Part shown: positions 28,994 to 38,571 of the stretch, one piece after another
Position numbering within the stretch: the first letter of the stretch is position 1
Layout of the letters: each line of letters begins with the position of its first letter
DNA from: Paraburkholderia sp.
Lineage (GTDB): Bacteria; Pseudomonadota; Gammaproteobacteria; Burkholderiales; Burkholderiaceae
DNA: 64,000 bases
Assembly: GCA_004322045.1 (NCBI GenBank)
Contig: SCRN01000025.1
Span: forward strand, 124,001-188,000
Direction of reading: 5' to 3'
Made by a program: the position numbers and the translations under genes
The notes under the pieces: generated by a model
Told to the model about the DNA's origin: nothing
The model's input: only the letters and a program-made list of their open reading frames with translations
The model's database searches: none

Positions 28994-29313
28994 TGTCTTT
29001 TCCTCAAGTGGCTGTCGCTACGTTCGACCGCTTGTCGAACGATTGCGATTGAACAGCACGGCGGGGATGCGCAGCGTTGCAATTTGTAAGCGCCGCGCCC
29101 CCCCTTATTACAAGGACGGGCCTAACCGGCTGCGTGCGCCGCGCGGCGCGGGCGTCGGGCCATTTACCCGGCAATACACAGCGACACGTTTAACAAACTC
29201 GTAATTTGGTGAAAGCGCCTCGCAATATGGGTCGTCGCGGCAGCACACGCCGGCCAGCGCTCGGGGCACAGGCATTGCGCACGTATAATCCGTGCTTTGA
29301 CTTCCTGACCACC
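28994..29313. other. Intergenic region between the small lipoprotein and the ClC gene
   Basis: A TATAAT at 29284-29289 is the likely -10 of the downstream channel gene; it is not paired with a good -35. No gene or RNA is recognised in the rest. Confidence 0.45.
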
Positions 29314-30729
29314 ATGGCCCGGACCTCGCTTTTTCATTCCTCCGGCGTCGTCCGGCGCGCCCGGCAAATCTGGCGCCGGTATGGCGTGTTTTGGCTGGGC
29401 GCAATCGCTGTCGGCCTGGTGGCCGTGTTCTACGCCCGGCTCATCGATTGGGGCTACGGCCAGTTCCGCGCCGTGCAGCAACAGCATGTCTGGCTGCCGC
29501 TCGTCGCCACGCCCCTCTTGGCCGCAGCCTGCGTCTGGCTCACCCGCCGCTTCTTCCGTGGCGCTGAAGGCAGCGGCATTCCCCAAGTCATCGCCGCATT
29601 GCATGAAGGCACGAGCACTCTGGGGCCGCGCACGCTGACGCTCAAGCTTCTGGCCGGCAAAATCCTCGTGTCGCTGCTCGCCATCCTCGGCGGTTTCACG
29701 ATTGGCCGCGAAGGCCCGACGGTGCAAATCGGCGCCGCGATGATGTACAACTTGCGCCGCTTCTATCCGCGCTCGAACGCGCTGATCGAGCGGCAACTCG
29801 TGCTCGCCGGTGCAGCCGCCGGTCTGTCGGCCGCGTTCAACACGCCGCTCGCGGGTATCGTCTTCGCCATCGAAGAATTGACGCGCAGTTTCGAAGCGCG
29901 CGCGAGCGGCGTGTTGATCACGGCCATCATCGTCGCCGGTGTCATCGCGCTCGGCCTGAACGGCAACTACACCTACTTCGGCACGATCGAGATCGGCTCG
30001 CACTTTCCCGATCTGCTTGCCGTGGCGGTGCTACTGACGGCCATCGTGACCGGCATCGCGGGCGGTATATTCGGCTGGCTCCTGCTGCATACATCGCGCT
30101 GGCTGCCCGCACCGCTCGTGCAGATGCATCGCGAGCGCCCGGTCGTGTTCGGCGCGCTGTGCGGGCTGGCGATCGCCGTAGTGGGTTTGGTTTCAGGGGG
30201 CACGACGTTCGGCAGCGGCTATGCGGAGGCGCGCGGTCTGCTCGACGGGCGCGAGCAACTCTCGCTGTTTTATCCGTTCCTGAAGATGGCGTCGATGGTG
30301 GGTTCGTACTTGCCGGGGATTCCAGGGGGCATTTTTGCGCCGTCGCTATCGATCGGCGCCGGTTTCGGCAATTTGCTGCATCACGTCTTCAGCAGCATGC
30401 AGTTGCCGATGCTGATCGCGCTGGCGATGGTGGGCTATCTCGCCGCCGTGACGCAATCGCCGATTACCTCGTTCGTGATCGTCATGGAGATGATTAACGG
30501 GCACGCGCTCGTGATCTCGCTGATGGCAACGGCGCTCATCGCCAGCCGCGTTGCACGCCTATTCGCACCGCCGTTGTACGAAGCGCTGGCGCTTCGCTAT
30601 ATGACGCCGCCAGCCGCGAAGGCAGCGCCGGCCGAACCGGAGACGCCGAAAACGTTGGAGCCGCTGTTCGAAGACGAGCCGGCCGACGGGCGCGAGAATG
30701 AGTCCCCGGCCGATACGCCGCGCGGGTAA
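29314..30729 (+). CDS. ClC-family chloride channel or Cl-/H+ antiporter
   Basis: The 471-residue membrane protein carries the three ClC selectivity motifs: GSGIP at 86-90, GREGP at 131-135 with the gating Glu133, and GGIFAPSLSIGAG further on. The C-terminal tail (about 430-471) is acidic and Pro/Ala-rich, without CBS domains. ClC proteins move chloride, often exchanged for protons, and aid acid resistance. The start at 29314 is chosen on membrane topology; the frame is open to 29206 upstream. Confidence 0.93.
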   Translation: MARTSLFHSSGVVRRARQIWRRYGVFWLGAIAVGLVAVFYARLIDWGYGQFRAVQQQHVWLPLVATPLLAAACVWLTRRFFRGAEGSGIPQVIAALHEGTSTLGPRTLTLKLLAGKILVSLLAILGGFTIGREGPTVQIGAAMMYNLRRFYPRSNALIERQLVLAGAAAGLSAAFNTPLAGIVFAIEELTRSFEARASGVLITAIIVAGVIALGLNGNYTYFGTIEIGSHFPDLLAVAVLLTAIVTGIAGGIFGWLLLHTSRWLPAPLVQMHRERPVVFGALCGLAIAVVGLVSGGTTFGSGYAEARGLLDGREQLSLFYPFLKMASMVGSYLPGIPGGIFAPSLSIGAGFGNLLHHVFSSMQLPMLIALAMVGYLAAVTQSPITSFVIVMEMINGHALVISLMATALIASRVARLFAPPLYEALALRYMTPPAAKAAPAEPETPKTLEPLFEDEPADGRENESPADTPRG

Positions 30730-30825
30730 GCGCGCCGCTCTTAGTGCGCCTTCACGCCATCGAGGGCAGCGCATGACAATGCCGATACGGCGCCCTCTTG
30801 CGCGGCGCCGCACGAGCCGATCGGC

Positions 30826-31149
30826 TCAGCGTGCCCAGTGCCCCGGGATCCACGCCCAATTCGGGCCGCGTCGCGCCCAATGCCCAGGCACCCAGTGATG
30901 GCCGATGCGCACGCGCTGCCAATGGCCGGGAACCCATACGTAGCCGCCGCGCTGCCAGCGCCAATGGCCGCGATCCCAGACATAGCCTACGCGCGGCGCC
31001 GGCACGACCTCATAGCGCACAGGCGGCGGCGCGTGGGGTGCGACGAGGACGACTTCGTCGGCCGACGCAGGCGCCGACGCCGCGATTGCGAACGCACCGG
31101 CCGCAGCCAAGATGAGTTGGGCAATGAGAAAGCGAGTGGACGTTTTCAT
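30826..31149 (-). CDS. Exported YXWGXW-repeat protein
   Basis: The 107-residue protein has a signal peptide (1-30, cut after SASA) and then four imperfect repeats of the type G-x-x-W-x-x-G-H-W: YVWDRGHWRW, GYVWVPGHWQR, HHWVPGHWAR and WAWIPGHWAR. These match the YXWGXW repeat family of small secreted or envelope proteins common in Burkholderiaceae. The function is unknown; a role in envelope association is inferred from the aromatic repeats. It is convergent with the ClC gene. Confidence 0.85.
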   Translation of the reverse strand: MKTSTRFLIAQLILAAAGAFAIAASAPASADEVVLVAPHAPPPVRYEVVPAPRVGYVWDRGHWRWQRGGYVWVPGHWQRVRIGHHWVPGHWARRGPNWAWIPGHWAR

Positions 31150-31365
31150 AAGCAGCCTCTGAATGGCGAATAGGGACGCCGTACGCAGCGACGACGTTAC
31201 TCCCATAATGCGCGAGGCGACGATTGCGAAGACAACGGCCGTATTACCGGCGGGCCGAAAGTGCAACCGAATATTTTCGAGCGCGCCGCCGCCGGCGACT
31301 GCGCCCGAAAATCAGCAACGATCAGGAAGAGGAATTGAGCAGGACGCGGTGAGAGGCCGCCCGCT

Positions 31366-31620
31366 TCAGGCCTGCGGAATTTCGATCTTGACCTCGAGCA
31401 CTTCGAGATCGTCCTGCCGCTCTAGGCTGACGCGGATGTCGTCGTCGGAAATCTTCACATACTTCGAAATGACGGCGACGAGCTCGCGCTGCAAGGCGGG
31501 CAAATAATCGGCCGGCGGATGACCGCCGCCTCGCTCATGGGCGATGATGAGCTGCAAGCGTTCCTTAGCGACCGCCGCAGATTTCTTCTTTTCGCCGAGC
31601 AAGAACGATAAAATCGACAT
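31366..31620 (-). CDS. minE: Cell division topological specificity factor MinE
   Basis: The 84-residue protein makes MinCD oscillate by stimulating MinD ATPase. The N-terminal membrane-targeting and MinD-binding part is [30 protein letters not shown], followed by the dimerisation domain. It is the last gene of minC-minD-minE, 14 bases after minD. Confidence 0.96.
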   Translation of the reverse strand: MSILSFLLGEKKKSAAVAKERLQLIIAHERGGGHPPADYLPALQRELVAVISKYVKISDDDIRVSLERQDDLEVLEVKIEIPQA

Positions 31621-31634
31621 ATCGTTCGCCCTCC

Positions 31635-32450
31635 TTAGCGGGTGCCGAAGAGGCGCTGCAACAGGCCCGGCTTCTGGTAATCGGTGAAGCGCAACTCTTT
31701 GTCCTCGCCGAGGAAACGCGCGACGATGTCCTTGTAGGCTTCGGCCACATCGGTGCCGTCCATATGGACCGCGGGCAAACCTTGGTTCGACGCATGCAAC
31801 ACGGCTTCCGATTCCGGCACGACGCCAATCAGATCGATGCGCAAAATCTCCTGGATGTCCGATAGCGAGAGCATTTCCCCTTCACTGACGCGCTTGGGGT
31901 TGTAACGCGTGATGAGCAGGTGCTCCTTGATCGGATCCTTGCCTTCGATTGCGCGCTTGGTCTTGGACGACAGAATGCCGAGGATGCGATCCGAATCGCG
32001 CACCGACGAGACTTCCGGATTGGTCACGACGAGCGCTTCGTCGGCGAAATGCATCGCGAGCAGCGCGCCCGATTCGATGCCGGCCGGCGAATCGCAAACG
32101 ATATAGTCGAACCCCATCTCGGTCAGATCGTTGATGACCTTCTCCACGCCTTCGAGCGTCAGCGCATCTTTATCGCGCGTTTGCGAGGCCGGCAGGACGA
32201 ACAGGTTCTCGCACTTCTTGTCCTTGATAAGCGCCTGATTGAGGTTCGCCTCGCCTTGGATCACATTGATGAAATCGTAGACGACGCGGCGCTCGCATCC
32301 CATGATCAGATCGAGATTGCGCAGGCCGACGTCGAAGTCGATCACAGCCGTTTTGTGTCCTCGTAGCGCGAGGCCCGACGCGAAGCTCGCGCTCGTGGTG
32401 GTTTTGCCCACACCGCCCTTGCCCGAAGTCACCACAACGATTTTTGCCAT
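31635..32450 (-). CDS. minD: Septum-site determining ATPase MinD
   Basis: The 271-residue ParA/MinD ATPase has the deviant Walker [10 protein letters not shown] at residues 10-18 with the signature Lys11. It ends in an amphipathic helix ([14 protein letters not shown]) that binds the membrane in the ATP state. It recruits MinC to the membrane to block division near the poles. It lies 82 bases after minC. Confidence 0.97.
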   Translation of the reverse strand: MAKIVVVTSGKGGVGKTTTSASFASGLALRGHKTAVIDFDVGLRNLDLIMGCERRVVYDFINVIQGEANLNQALIKDKKCENLFVLPASQTRDKDALTLEGVEKVINDLTEMGFDYIVCDSPAGIESGALLAMHFADEALVVTNPEVSSVRDSDRILGILSSKTKRAIEGKDPIKEHLLITRYNPKRVSEGEMLSLSDIQEILRIDLIGVVPESEAVLHASNQGLPAVHMDGTDVAEAYKDIVARFLGEDKELRFTDYQKPGLLQRLFGTR

Positions 32451-32532
32451 TTCCCCTTACCCTGTGTTCGTCAAATTTCGTCAGTTGAGTTCGACGCGCA
32501 CTGAAGTGCGGCGCGTCGGCGCGGCTTGCCTG

Positions 32533-33294
32533 CTAAGTCAGCCGCAGCGGTTCGATCATGAGTTTTTCGTCCGCCAGCCGGATCTGCACCGACTTGCCGA
32601 CCACATCGGCCGGCAGCGGATTCTCCGTCGTCCGATAGATGCCGGCGATCGAGATCAGTTCCGGCTCGAGGCACGTGCAGAAGATCCGCGCGTCGTGATT
32701 GCCATGCACGCCCGCGAGCGCCCGCCCGCGCAACGGCGCATAAATGTGGATATTGCCCTCGGCGATCACTTCGGCCCCGTAGCTCACTAGACCGAGAATG
32801 ACGAGATCGCCCTTCGCGTAAATCTGCTGCCCCGAGCGCAGCGGCTTGTCGATGATGAGCGTTTGCGATGAAGGCGCCCCGCGCACACTCGATTCGGCCT
32901 CCGGCGCGACCGGCGCAGGCGCCTGCGCGGCCTCCGGCGCCGCCCGTGGCGCCTCCCCTTTGCCCGCCGCGGTGCGCCGCTCGCGCGCCTCGACGAGCGG
33001 CAACTCGCCGCTGCCGGCCCACTCGCGCTGCGCTTCCAAAGCCACGACGCCGATCGGCCGCATGCGCACGCCATCGAGCAAACGCGCGATCTCGGCAACC
33101 GGAGCGCGCTCGTGCTCGCCCAGGCGGCGCACGTCGATCGTCACGACTTCGCCCGAGAAAAACTCGGGCGTCGCCTCGAAGCGCCGCGCGAGCTCGCTCT
33201 TTAGCGCGTCGAGGTCCGTGGTTTTCACGACGAATTGAAGTGCGTCGACGGAGCCGCTGCGAAGTTCGAAGAATGGCGTTTTGTTCAGCGACAT
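32533..33294 (-). CDS. minC: Septum-site determining protein MinC
   Basis: The 253-residue FtsZ inhibitor has an N-terminal domain (1-110) and a C-terminal beta-helix (about 150-253) with the segments [44 protein letters not shown] Pro/Ala-rich linker joins them. It is the first gene of the min operon. Confidence 0.95.
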   Translation of the reverse strand: MSLNKTPFFELRSGSVDALQFVVKTTDLDALKSELARRFEATPEFFSGEVVTIDVRRLGEHERAPVAEIARLLDGVRMRPIGVVALEAQREWAGSGELPLVEARERRTAAGKGEAPRAAPEAAQAPAPVAPEAESSVRGAPSSQTLIIDKPLRSGQQIYAKGDLVILGLVSYGAEVIAEGNIHIYAPLRGRALAGVHGNHDARIFCTCLEPELISIAGIYRTTENPLPADVVGKSVQIRLADEKLMIEPLRLT

Positions 33295-33421
33295 GGGGCT
33301 TGCGGCGAAAAATTTTGCGTATTTTACAGGGGTCTGCAGCCTGGGCCAGATTTTTTGCTTTGGCGCGACAATGCCTGGCGCAGGCGCGGCGCCATGACAG
33401 GATCGATACCGAGGCGTGGCC

Positions 33422-33937
33422 TTACGGGTGCTTCACGTGCCGCACGAGCAGCGACTGCCCCTCTTGCGGCGAACGCGCGATCGGTTGGTGCTCGCCGGTC
33501 GGGCCGAAACCCAGCGCACCATAAAAGCGCATGGCGTTGCGATTGGCGTCGGCCACCCAAGCGTAGATTTCGTGCGCACCGCGCTCGGCGAGCCAGCTGC
33601 TGGCCGTGTTCACGAGTAGTTCGCCGCCGCGCAAGTGGCGCACGGCCGGGGCCACCCAAAGCGCACAGACAAATGCTTTGCGCTCGGGCGTGTCGTCGAA
33701 ATAGGCTCCGACGAGCCCCGCAGGATGGCCTTCGGTATACAGAATGAACGAAGCGGACGCCTCGGAGGTGGCATGCCGCGCGGCGGCGGCGTCAAATGTC
33801 TCTGCTTGTTCTGACAGGGCTTCTTCGAGCGTCTCGTCGAAGGCATCCGGCGCGTCGCGCAAGGCGGCGGCGCGCAGCTCGCGCAAGGTGGCGCCTTGAT
33901 CGGCAGCGATACGGCGAACAGTCAGCGATGAACTCAT
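33422..33937 (-). CDS. GNAT-family N-acetyltransferase
   Basis: The 171-residue protein has the GNAT core. Residues about 88-125 ([27 protein letters not shown]) hold the acetyl-CoA-binding motif A in the form R-H-L-R-G-G, and [19 protein letters not shown] is motif B. The acceptor substrate (antibiotic, amino acid or protein) cannot be told from the sequence. It lies 127 bases upstream of minC on the same strand but is not known as a division gene. Confidence 0.85.
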   Translation of the reverse strand: MSSSLTVRRIAADQGATLRELRAAALRDAPDAFDETLEEALSEQAETFDAAAARHATSEASASFILYTEGHPAGLVGAYFDDTPERKAFVCALWVAPAVRHLRGGELLVNTASSWLAERGAHEIYAWVADANRNAMRFYGALGFGPTGEHQPIARSPQEGQSLLVRHVKHP

Positions 33938-34151
33938 GAGGCTCCGATTGGCGCGGATGGAACTGGCTTCGTCCGAACGGACGGGTGAGTCAAACCGATA
34001 TTTAAACGGTACGGAAGTGGCTCGTCTACCGCCGCGCATTGTGCAGAGCACAATAAAATGCGCCGACGATAGCGCGCAGTCTACCGGTTCCGCGCATCGA
34101 TGTCGGGCCATCGATCGACGACCGGGCGCGATTTCCCGTTGAGCAACGCGC

Positions 34152-35123
34152 CTATAGCCACCCCGATTTCCTGAGTTTGCGATAAAGCCACGCACAGCCC
34201 GCGAAGGTGAGACCGATCGTCAAAGGGTAGCCCCACGCGGACTTCAATTCGGGCATGTTTTGGAAATTCATGCCGTACAGACTGAACACGATCGTCGGCA
34301 CGGCCAGCACCGCGCCCCACCCTGCCAGTTGCTTGACGATGTCGTTTTGCCGCACGGACACGAGCGCGAGATTGACGTGCATCGCATTCGTCAACATCTC
34401 GCGCAGATCATCGGTGGCCGCGATGACGCGGTGCGCATGGTCTTGGATATCGCGCAGATAAGCGCGAAGCTCCTTCGGAATGATGTCCTCGTGAAATCGA
34501 ACGAGCTGATTGCAGATTTCGTCTATCGGCACGGCGGCGTTTCTGAGCTCGATCAGATTGCGGCGCAATTCGTAGCTCTCCTGAATCACGGCGAGATCGA
34601 AATCGGCTTTGAACATGCTTGCCTCGATCCGATCGAATTGGGCGTCGTAGCTGCTCATGATGGGCTGGTAATTGTCGACGACGAAATCGAGCACCGAATA
34701 GAGCGCAAAGCCTGGGCCTTTTGCGAGCAAATGGGGATTTTGCTCGACGCGCGTGCGCACCTGCGTGTAGCTCGACGATGCCCCGTGCCGCACCGTCACG
34801 AGGAAATTGCGTCCCACGAACAGGTGCGTCTCCCCATATTGCACTTCGCCCTCGATGAGTTGCGCGGTCTTGACGACGACGAACAGCGACGAACCGTAGG
34901 TCTCGATCTTCGGGCGTTGATGGGCTTTGAGGGCGTCTTCGATCGCAAGGTCATGTAGTCCAAATTCGTGCTGAACTTTCCGCAGCAAGGATTCGTCCGG
35001 ATGATGCAGGCCAACCCAGATCAACGTATCGGGCTCGGCTACGAACTCGCTGATCGCGTCGATCTCGATCTCGCGCACGCGCTTGCCCGCGCGGTAAAGC
35101 ACGCTGTTGACAACCATATTCAT
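34152..35123 (-). CDS. corA: CorA-family magnesium/cobalt transporter
   Basis: The 323-residue protein has the long cytoplasmic helical domain and two C-terminal membrane helices. The selectivity motif GMN is at 284-286 (SLYGMNF), and the helices are about 262-283 and 297-317. The basic tail YRKLRKSGWL is typical. It forms a pentameric Mg2+ channel. The start at 35123 follows a GGAGC site; alternative in-frame ATGs at 35117, 35147 and 35171 exist. Confidence 0.93.
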   Translation of the reverse strand: MNMVVNSVLYRAGKRVREIEIDAISEFVAEPDTLIWVGLHHPDESLLRKVQHEFGLHDLAIEDALKAHQRPKIETYGSSLFVVVKTAQLIEGEVQYGETHLFVGRNFLVTVRHGASSSYTQVRTRVEQNPHLLAKGPGFALYSVLDFVVDNYQPIMSSYDAQFDRIEASMFKADFDLAVIQESYELRRNLIELRNAAVPIDEICNQLVRFHEDIIPKELRAYLRDIQDHAHRVIAATDDLREMLTNAMHVNLALVSVRQNDIVKQLAGWGAVLAVPTIVFSLYGMNFQNMPELKSAWGYPLTIGLTFAGCAWLYRKLRKSGWL

Positions 35124-35335
35124 TTGCGTTGCTCCGTTGCGTTTCATCCCGATGTGTCGGCCATTTTGCACGCGTTGCGCCTTCTCTATGCTCGCCTTGC
35201 CAATTCAAGCGACGGCGCAGCCGCCGGGGCCGGTGGGCGAGCGAAGCTTCGAGGAGAACGTCGTACCCTACACATTGACATTGAAGGGTTCGGATTGAAC
35301 CGCGGCGCGGCCGAGCGGCTGCGAACGCACTGCCG

Positions 35336-36028
35336 TCAGAGCCGATTGGCCGCGCCCGCCTGAGACAGCAGTGACACGGCAGCCGGATCCGGCATGCCAT
35401 CGGCGCCGATCGCCCCTGCCCTCGCCAAGGCATCCAGATCGCTATCGACGCCCGCTTGCCCCACCGTGAACGGCGTCGTCAGAAACGACGGCGCCGTCAA
35501 CGTGACGTTGTAGCGCTGCTGCAAATTGGACACGACAGCGGTTTGCGCGGCCAATACATCGGCCGCGCTTGCCAATGCTTGCTGAAAGCGCCCGTTGGTC
35601 GGCAAATCGGCAACCAAATGACCCGTATCCGTACCCAGTTGAGATGCCAGGTAGACCAGCATCAAGTCGGTTTCCGGCGTGACGTTGAACGTGCCGCCCG
35701 CAAACGCGAGCGAATGCAGCGTCGTGCCCCCCGCCGTCGCCGTGATCACGCACGGCGAAACGACATCGAGCATGAGGCGGTAATTACCGCCGATGTCCGA
35801 CACCGTAGCGGCGCCACCCGCAGCGCAGTCGAAGTGAATCGTCGCGCTCGCGAGCGCCCGGCCCGTCGCCGCGGTCCCCGAGAGCGAGATAGTTTGCACG
35901 TCGCCGTTGTCGAAACAACCGTCAGAGCCGAGGCACACACTTCCACGGCAGCCCGACAACGCGGCAAGCGAAGCCAAGCACAACACGCTTAGCGCCGAGC
36001 GTAGAAAACGGGGACGATGAGCATTCAT
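35336..36028 (-). CDS. Hypothetical lipoprotein, 230 residues
   Basis: The signal (1-27) ends in the lipobox LSGC at Cys27, and the mature protein starts RGSVCLGSDGCFDNGD. A carboxypeptidase-regulatory-like or Ig-like strand region (ISLSGTAATGRALASATIHFDC) follows. The C-terminal half (TDLMLVYLASQLG, QQALASAADVLAAQTAVVSNLQ) resembles proteins with surface-lipoprotein or esterase-like helical tails. I recognise no named family. It is divergent from the gene at 36398. Confidence 0.7.
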   Translation of the reverse strand: MNAHRPRFLRSALSVLCLASLAALSGCRGSVCLGSDGCFDNGDVQTISLSGTAATGRALASATIHFDCAAGGAATVSDIGGNYRLMLDVVSPCVITATAGGTTLHSLAFAGGTFNVTPETDLMLVYLASQLGTDTGHLVADLPTNGRFQQALASAADVLAAQTAVVSNLQQRYNVTLTAPSFLTTPFTVGQAGVDSDLDALARAGAIGADGMPDPAAVSLLSQAGAANRL

Positions 36029-36331
36029 GGCGGCAGCAGTGGATAGAAAGGAAAAGCGGCCGATTTTGCGCCGGCGGACCGACGGCAACAGACATTCTAG
36101 GCGCTGCCCAGCGCGATCGCCTAATGCGCCGGTGTGCGTTGCGCCGCATGCGGAGACAGCCGGGCTCACGAGCCCCCCAAATGACCGCTGCTTCGCTAAA
36201 GCACGGAATCGATCATGTCGGCGTGACGGTTCGCGATTTGAACTGACGCGTGAGAAGCAGTGGTCGGCACTGTTCGCTGCAAAGAACAATGTTTTCACTG
36301 GCAGCGGATACGAGAACACTCGATCGCTGCC

Positions 36332-36364
36332 TATACTGGTCACGTCGCCTCGTTCACGAGAACG
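36332..36364 (+). promoter_or_regulatory. Candidate promoter and operator of the MSAD gene
   Basis: A -10-like TATACT lies at 36332-36337. Just after it, an inverted repeat CGTTC-ACGA-GAACG covers 36351-36364, in the expected early transcribed region. The -35 is weak, as in activated promoters. The rest of the divergent region 36029-36397 shows nothing else I recognise. Confidence 0.4.
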
Positions 36365-36397
36365 AAGGTACCCATCTCAGTGAGAGGAACACATCGT

Positions 36398-36787
36398 ATG
36401 CCGCTTGTCCGATTCGATATTCTCGAGGGCCGAAGCGAGGCGCAGATCGCAACGCTCCTCGATGCCGCCCATCGCGCCGTCGTGGAAGCGTTCGACGTCC
36501 CCGAGCGCGATCGCTATCAGGTCGTGACGGAACACAAGAGCGGGCGCTTCATCGCATTGGACACGGGTTTGAACATCGCCCGCAGCCACAACGTCACGCT
36601 CATTTCCGTCGTATCGCGTCCGCGCGCGGGCCAAGCCAAGCAACGCTTCTATCAAGCACTCTGCCGCGAATTGCGGCAAGCGTGCGGCATCGAGCCGAAC
36701 GACATCATCGTATCCGTGACGATCAATTCCGACGCCGACTGGAGCTTTGGTCACGGCCGAGCTCAGTTCTTGAGCGGGGAGCTTTGA
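36398..36787 (+). CDS. Malonate semialdehyde decarboxylase (MSAD), tautomerase superfamily
   Basis: The 129-residue protein equals the length of the Pseudomonas pavonaceae 170 enzyme (Orf130), and the sequences agree along their whole length as far as I recall. After removal of Met, Pro1 is at the N-terminus, and the catalytic Asp37, Arg73 and Arg75 (SVVSRPRAGQ) are in place. The C-terminal stretch NSDADWSFGHGRAQFLSGEL is the MSAD hallmark. It decarboxylates malonate semialdehyde to acetaldehyde and CO2 and also has hydratase activity. It lies on the opposite strand to the caaD genes, 1.3 kb away, separated by a LysR gene. Confidence 0.85.
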   Translation: MPLVRFDILEGRSEAQIATLLDAAHRAVVEAFDVPERDRYQVVTEHKSGRFIALDTGLNIARSHNVTLISVVSRPRAGQAKQRFYQALCRELRQACGIEPNDIIVSVTINSDADWSFGHGRAQFLSGEL

Positions 36788-37014
36788 CGATCCTGCACCT
36801 AGCAAGCACTGTCGGCGCTCAACATGTAGAGCTGGTCCACCCTGCACCTCGCGTAAAAAATCGGATGTGCGATCGAGCGCTGTCGCGGCGCGGGGTTGCA
36901 CTCACAGCCTGTGGGTCATCTCCGGCAAGCGTCGGTGCATCTGCGTTCATATCGAACGGGGGCGTCATCCAATGCAGGTTTCAAAGCGCCCATGCGAAAC
37001 GCGCTTCAGGCGCT

Positions 37015-37902
37015 TCAGGCAGCCGCCTGCACCTGCCCGAACGAGTTCCGCGCCGCTTCAATGAACGCGATCATCGCGCTCGAGACGTAGCTATCATGCC
37101 TGCGGATGAACAGCGTTTCGACGTTCGCTTTTCGCGGCGGCAGCCTATGAACCGCGATCGCGTCCGCCTGCGCGATACCCGAAACGATCCCCTTCGGCAA
37201 CAGCGTAATGCCGACACCGGCAGCGACGCACGCGAGAATCGCATCGGTCGAACTGAATTCCAGCGACGTCGTCGCTACGATCCCAGCCTCGGCCAGCAGT
37301 GCGTCAAGCCGTTGCCGGTACGAGCAGCCAAGCCGAAAGACGATCGTCTTCAGATCGGGCACCGATGCCAGTTGCTTCACCGACGTAATCGTCCTAGGCG
37401 TAACCAGCACGAGCTCTTCGCGAAAGACGGTCTCGCTGTGCAAATCGGCATGATTGACCGGCCCGGCCACGAACGCGCCGTCGAGCCGGCATTCCAGCAC
37501 ATCGGTCGTCAAGCTGCACGTGGTCCCCGTGGTCAGCGATAGCCTCACTTGCGGATACGTACGCGCAAACCCGCTCAAGATGGGCGAGAGGCGTAGAGCC
37601 GCCGTCGTCTCCAGCGTCCCGAGGCTCAAAGGGCCGCTAGGCAACCCCTCGTCCAAGGCCGCCGTGCGTGCTTCGATCATCAGTTTGGCAATGCGCGTCG
37701 CGTACGGCAGCATGCGACGCCCGGCTGGCGTCAAGCTCACGCCGCGAACATGTCGTTGGAACAAAGGCACGCCCACCGCTTGCTCGAGCGACCGAATGCG
37801 CGCAGTCACATTGGACTGAACAGTGTGCAGTTCGGTCGCCGCGCGATTCATGCTGCCGTGGCGCGCTACCGCTTCGAATACTCGGAGATCGGCGACATCC
37901 AT
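37015..37902 (-). CDS. LysR-family transcriptional regulator beside the CaaD/MSAD genes
   Basis: The 295-residue regulator has its helix-turn-helix at residues 1-60 (NRAATELHTVQSNVTARIRSLEQ) and an effector domain typical of the CysB/PtxR-like branch, with a pair of unusual cysteines (TCSL, GCSY). It lies between the MSAD gene and the caaD operon, so control of both is the natural guess. It closely resembles the regulator at 42832-43791 along its length (shared VQSNVT, GPLxLGxxETTAAxRL and LDGAFxxG segments). Confidence 0.88.
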   Translation of the reverse strand: MDVADLRVFEAVARHGSMNRAATELHTVQSNVTARIRSLEQAVGVPLFQRHVRGVSLTPAGRRMLPYATRIAKLMIEARTAALDEGLPSGPLSLGTLETTAALRLSPILSGFARTYPQVRLSLTTGTTCSLTTDVLECRLDGAFVAGPVNHADLHSETVFREELVLVTPRTITSVKQLASVPDLKTIVFRLGCSYRQRLDALLAEAGIVATTSLEFSSTDAILACVAAGVGITLLPKGIVSGIAQADAIAVHRLPPRKANVETLFIRRHDSYVSSAMIAFIEAARNSFGQVQAAA

Positions 37903-38077
37903 GTTTTGCCCCTAAATCGATTGGACGACGAACGGCTCGGCCCATGCACGGTTGAACGGCGCCGCAATGCCGCTCGGCGTCAGCGTGCCAAATCGAGCGA
38001 ATCCACAGCGTGGTCCGTTTTCGGCACGCCGTAGCGGAATGCTTTTGGCGACGGTCGCAGTGTCGCTCCAGCGGGGG

Positions 38078-38278
38078 CTAAGCGGACCGTTTGTATTCCT
38101 CGCCGTTGATACGGCTCGAGATGCTGATGTTCTCGGCAGGATGCTCATGAATGATCACATTGATGATCTTCGGGTCGGAGCCGATCGAATCATGAGTGAT
38201 TTGAATGATGTCGCGCATCAGCCGTTCGCGACGCTCGCGCGAGAGACCCTGTTTGATGTGGCATTCGATAAATGGCAT
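38078..38278 (-). CDS. caaD2: trans-3-Chloroacrylic acid dehalogenase beta subunit homologue (CaaD2)
   Basis: The 66-residue 4-oxalocrotonate-tautomerase-type protein starts MPFIECHI, so Pro1 is the expected catalytic base or acid after Met removal. Asn39, which in trans-CaaD binds the substrate, is conserved (SDPKIINV), and the IGSDPKIIN core is as I recall it for the P. pavonaceae beta subunit. The paired alpha subunit gene lies 35 bases upstream. The complex would be an alpha3-beta3 hexamer that adds water to 3-halo- or acetylenic acrylates and releases malonate semialdehyde. A heterohexameric 4-OT is the alternative. Confidence 0.82.
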   Translation of the reverse strand: MPFIECHIKQGLSRERRERLMRDIIQITHDSIGSDPKIINVIIHEHPAENISISSRINGEEYKRSA

Positions 38279-38313
38279 GCGGATGCTCCTCTAATCTCAG
38301 TTACTGGGGCCTG

Positions 38314-38544
38314 CTATTTGAGCCGGCTAATGAGGTCTTTGTCGTTCGCCGCGCCTTCGACGTATTCGGGCAAATGTTCCCCGTGCTCGACGAAGTTGAT
38401 TCCGCGCCCTTCCCTGAAGACGAGAAAGATATCGTCACGCGTTTCGCCTGTTGCTTCGCTGATCACTTGCAGCAAGCCTGCCGCCAGCTTGCGCTTTTGC
38501 TCATCGGTCCGGCCGAACCGCATATCGCATGAGATAAGGGCCAT
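38314..38544 (-). CDS. caaD1: trans-3-Chloroacrylic acid dehalogenase alpha subunit homologue (CaaD1)
   Basis: The 76-residue protein, with Ala as residue 1 after Met removal, carries Arg8 and Arg11 (ISCDMRFGRTDEQKR) and Glu52 (GINFVEHGEHLP). These are exactly the alpha-subunit residues that bind the carboxylate and activate water in trans-CaaD. The rest (ISEATGETRDDIF, ANDKDLISRLK) matches that family as I remember it. Position 1 is Pro in the P. pavonaceae alpha subunit, but that Pro is not the catalytic one. It lies 27 bases after the MmgE/PrpD gene and is co-transcribed with it. Confidence 0.82.
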   Translation of the reverse strand: MALISCDMRFGRTDEQKRKLAAGLLQVISEATGETRDDIFLVFREGRGINFVEHGEHLPEYVEGAANDKDLISRLK

Positions 38545-38571
38545 CTTCTGCTCCTAACGTAAAAAAAGGTG

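Noticed and set aside
38078..38544. Calling the two small genes simply 4-oxalocrotonate tautomerases of a meta-cleavage pathway
   Set aside because: No ring-cleavage genes are near, and the alpha Arg8/Arg11/Glu52 with beta Asn39 pattern fits trans-CaaD better. Heterohexameric 4-OT remains the alternative.
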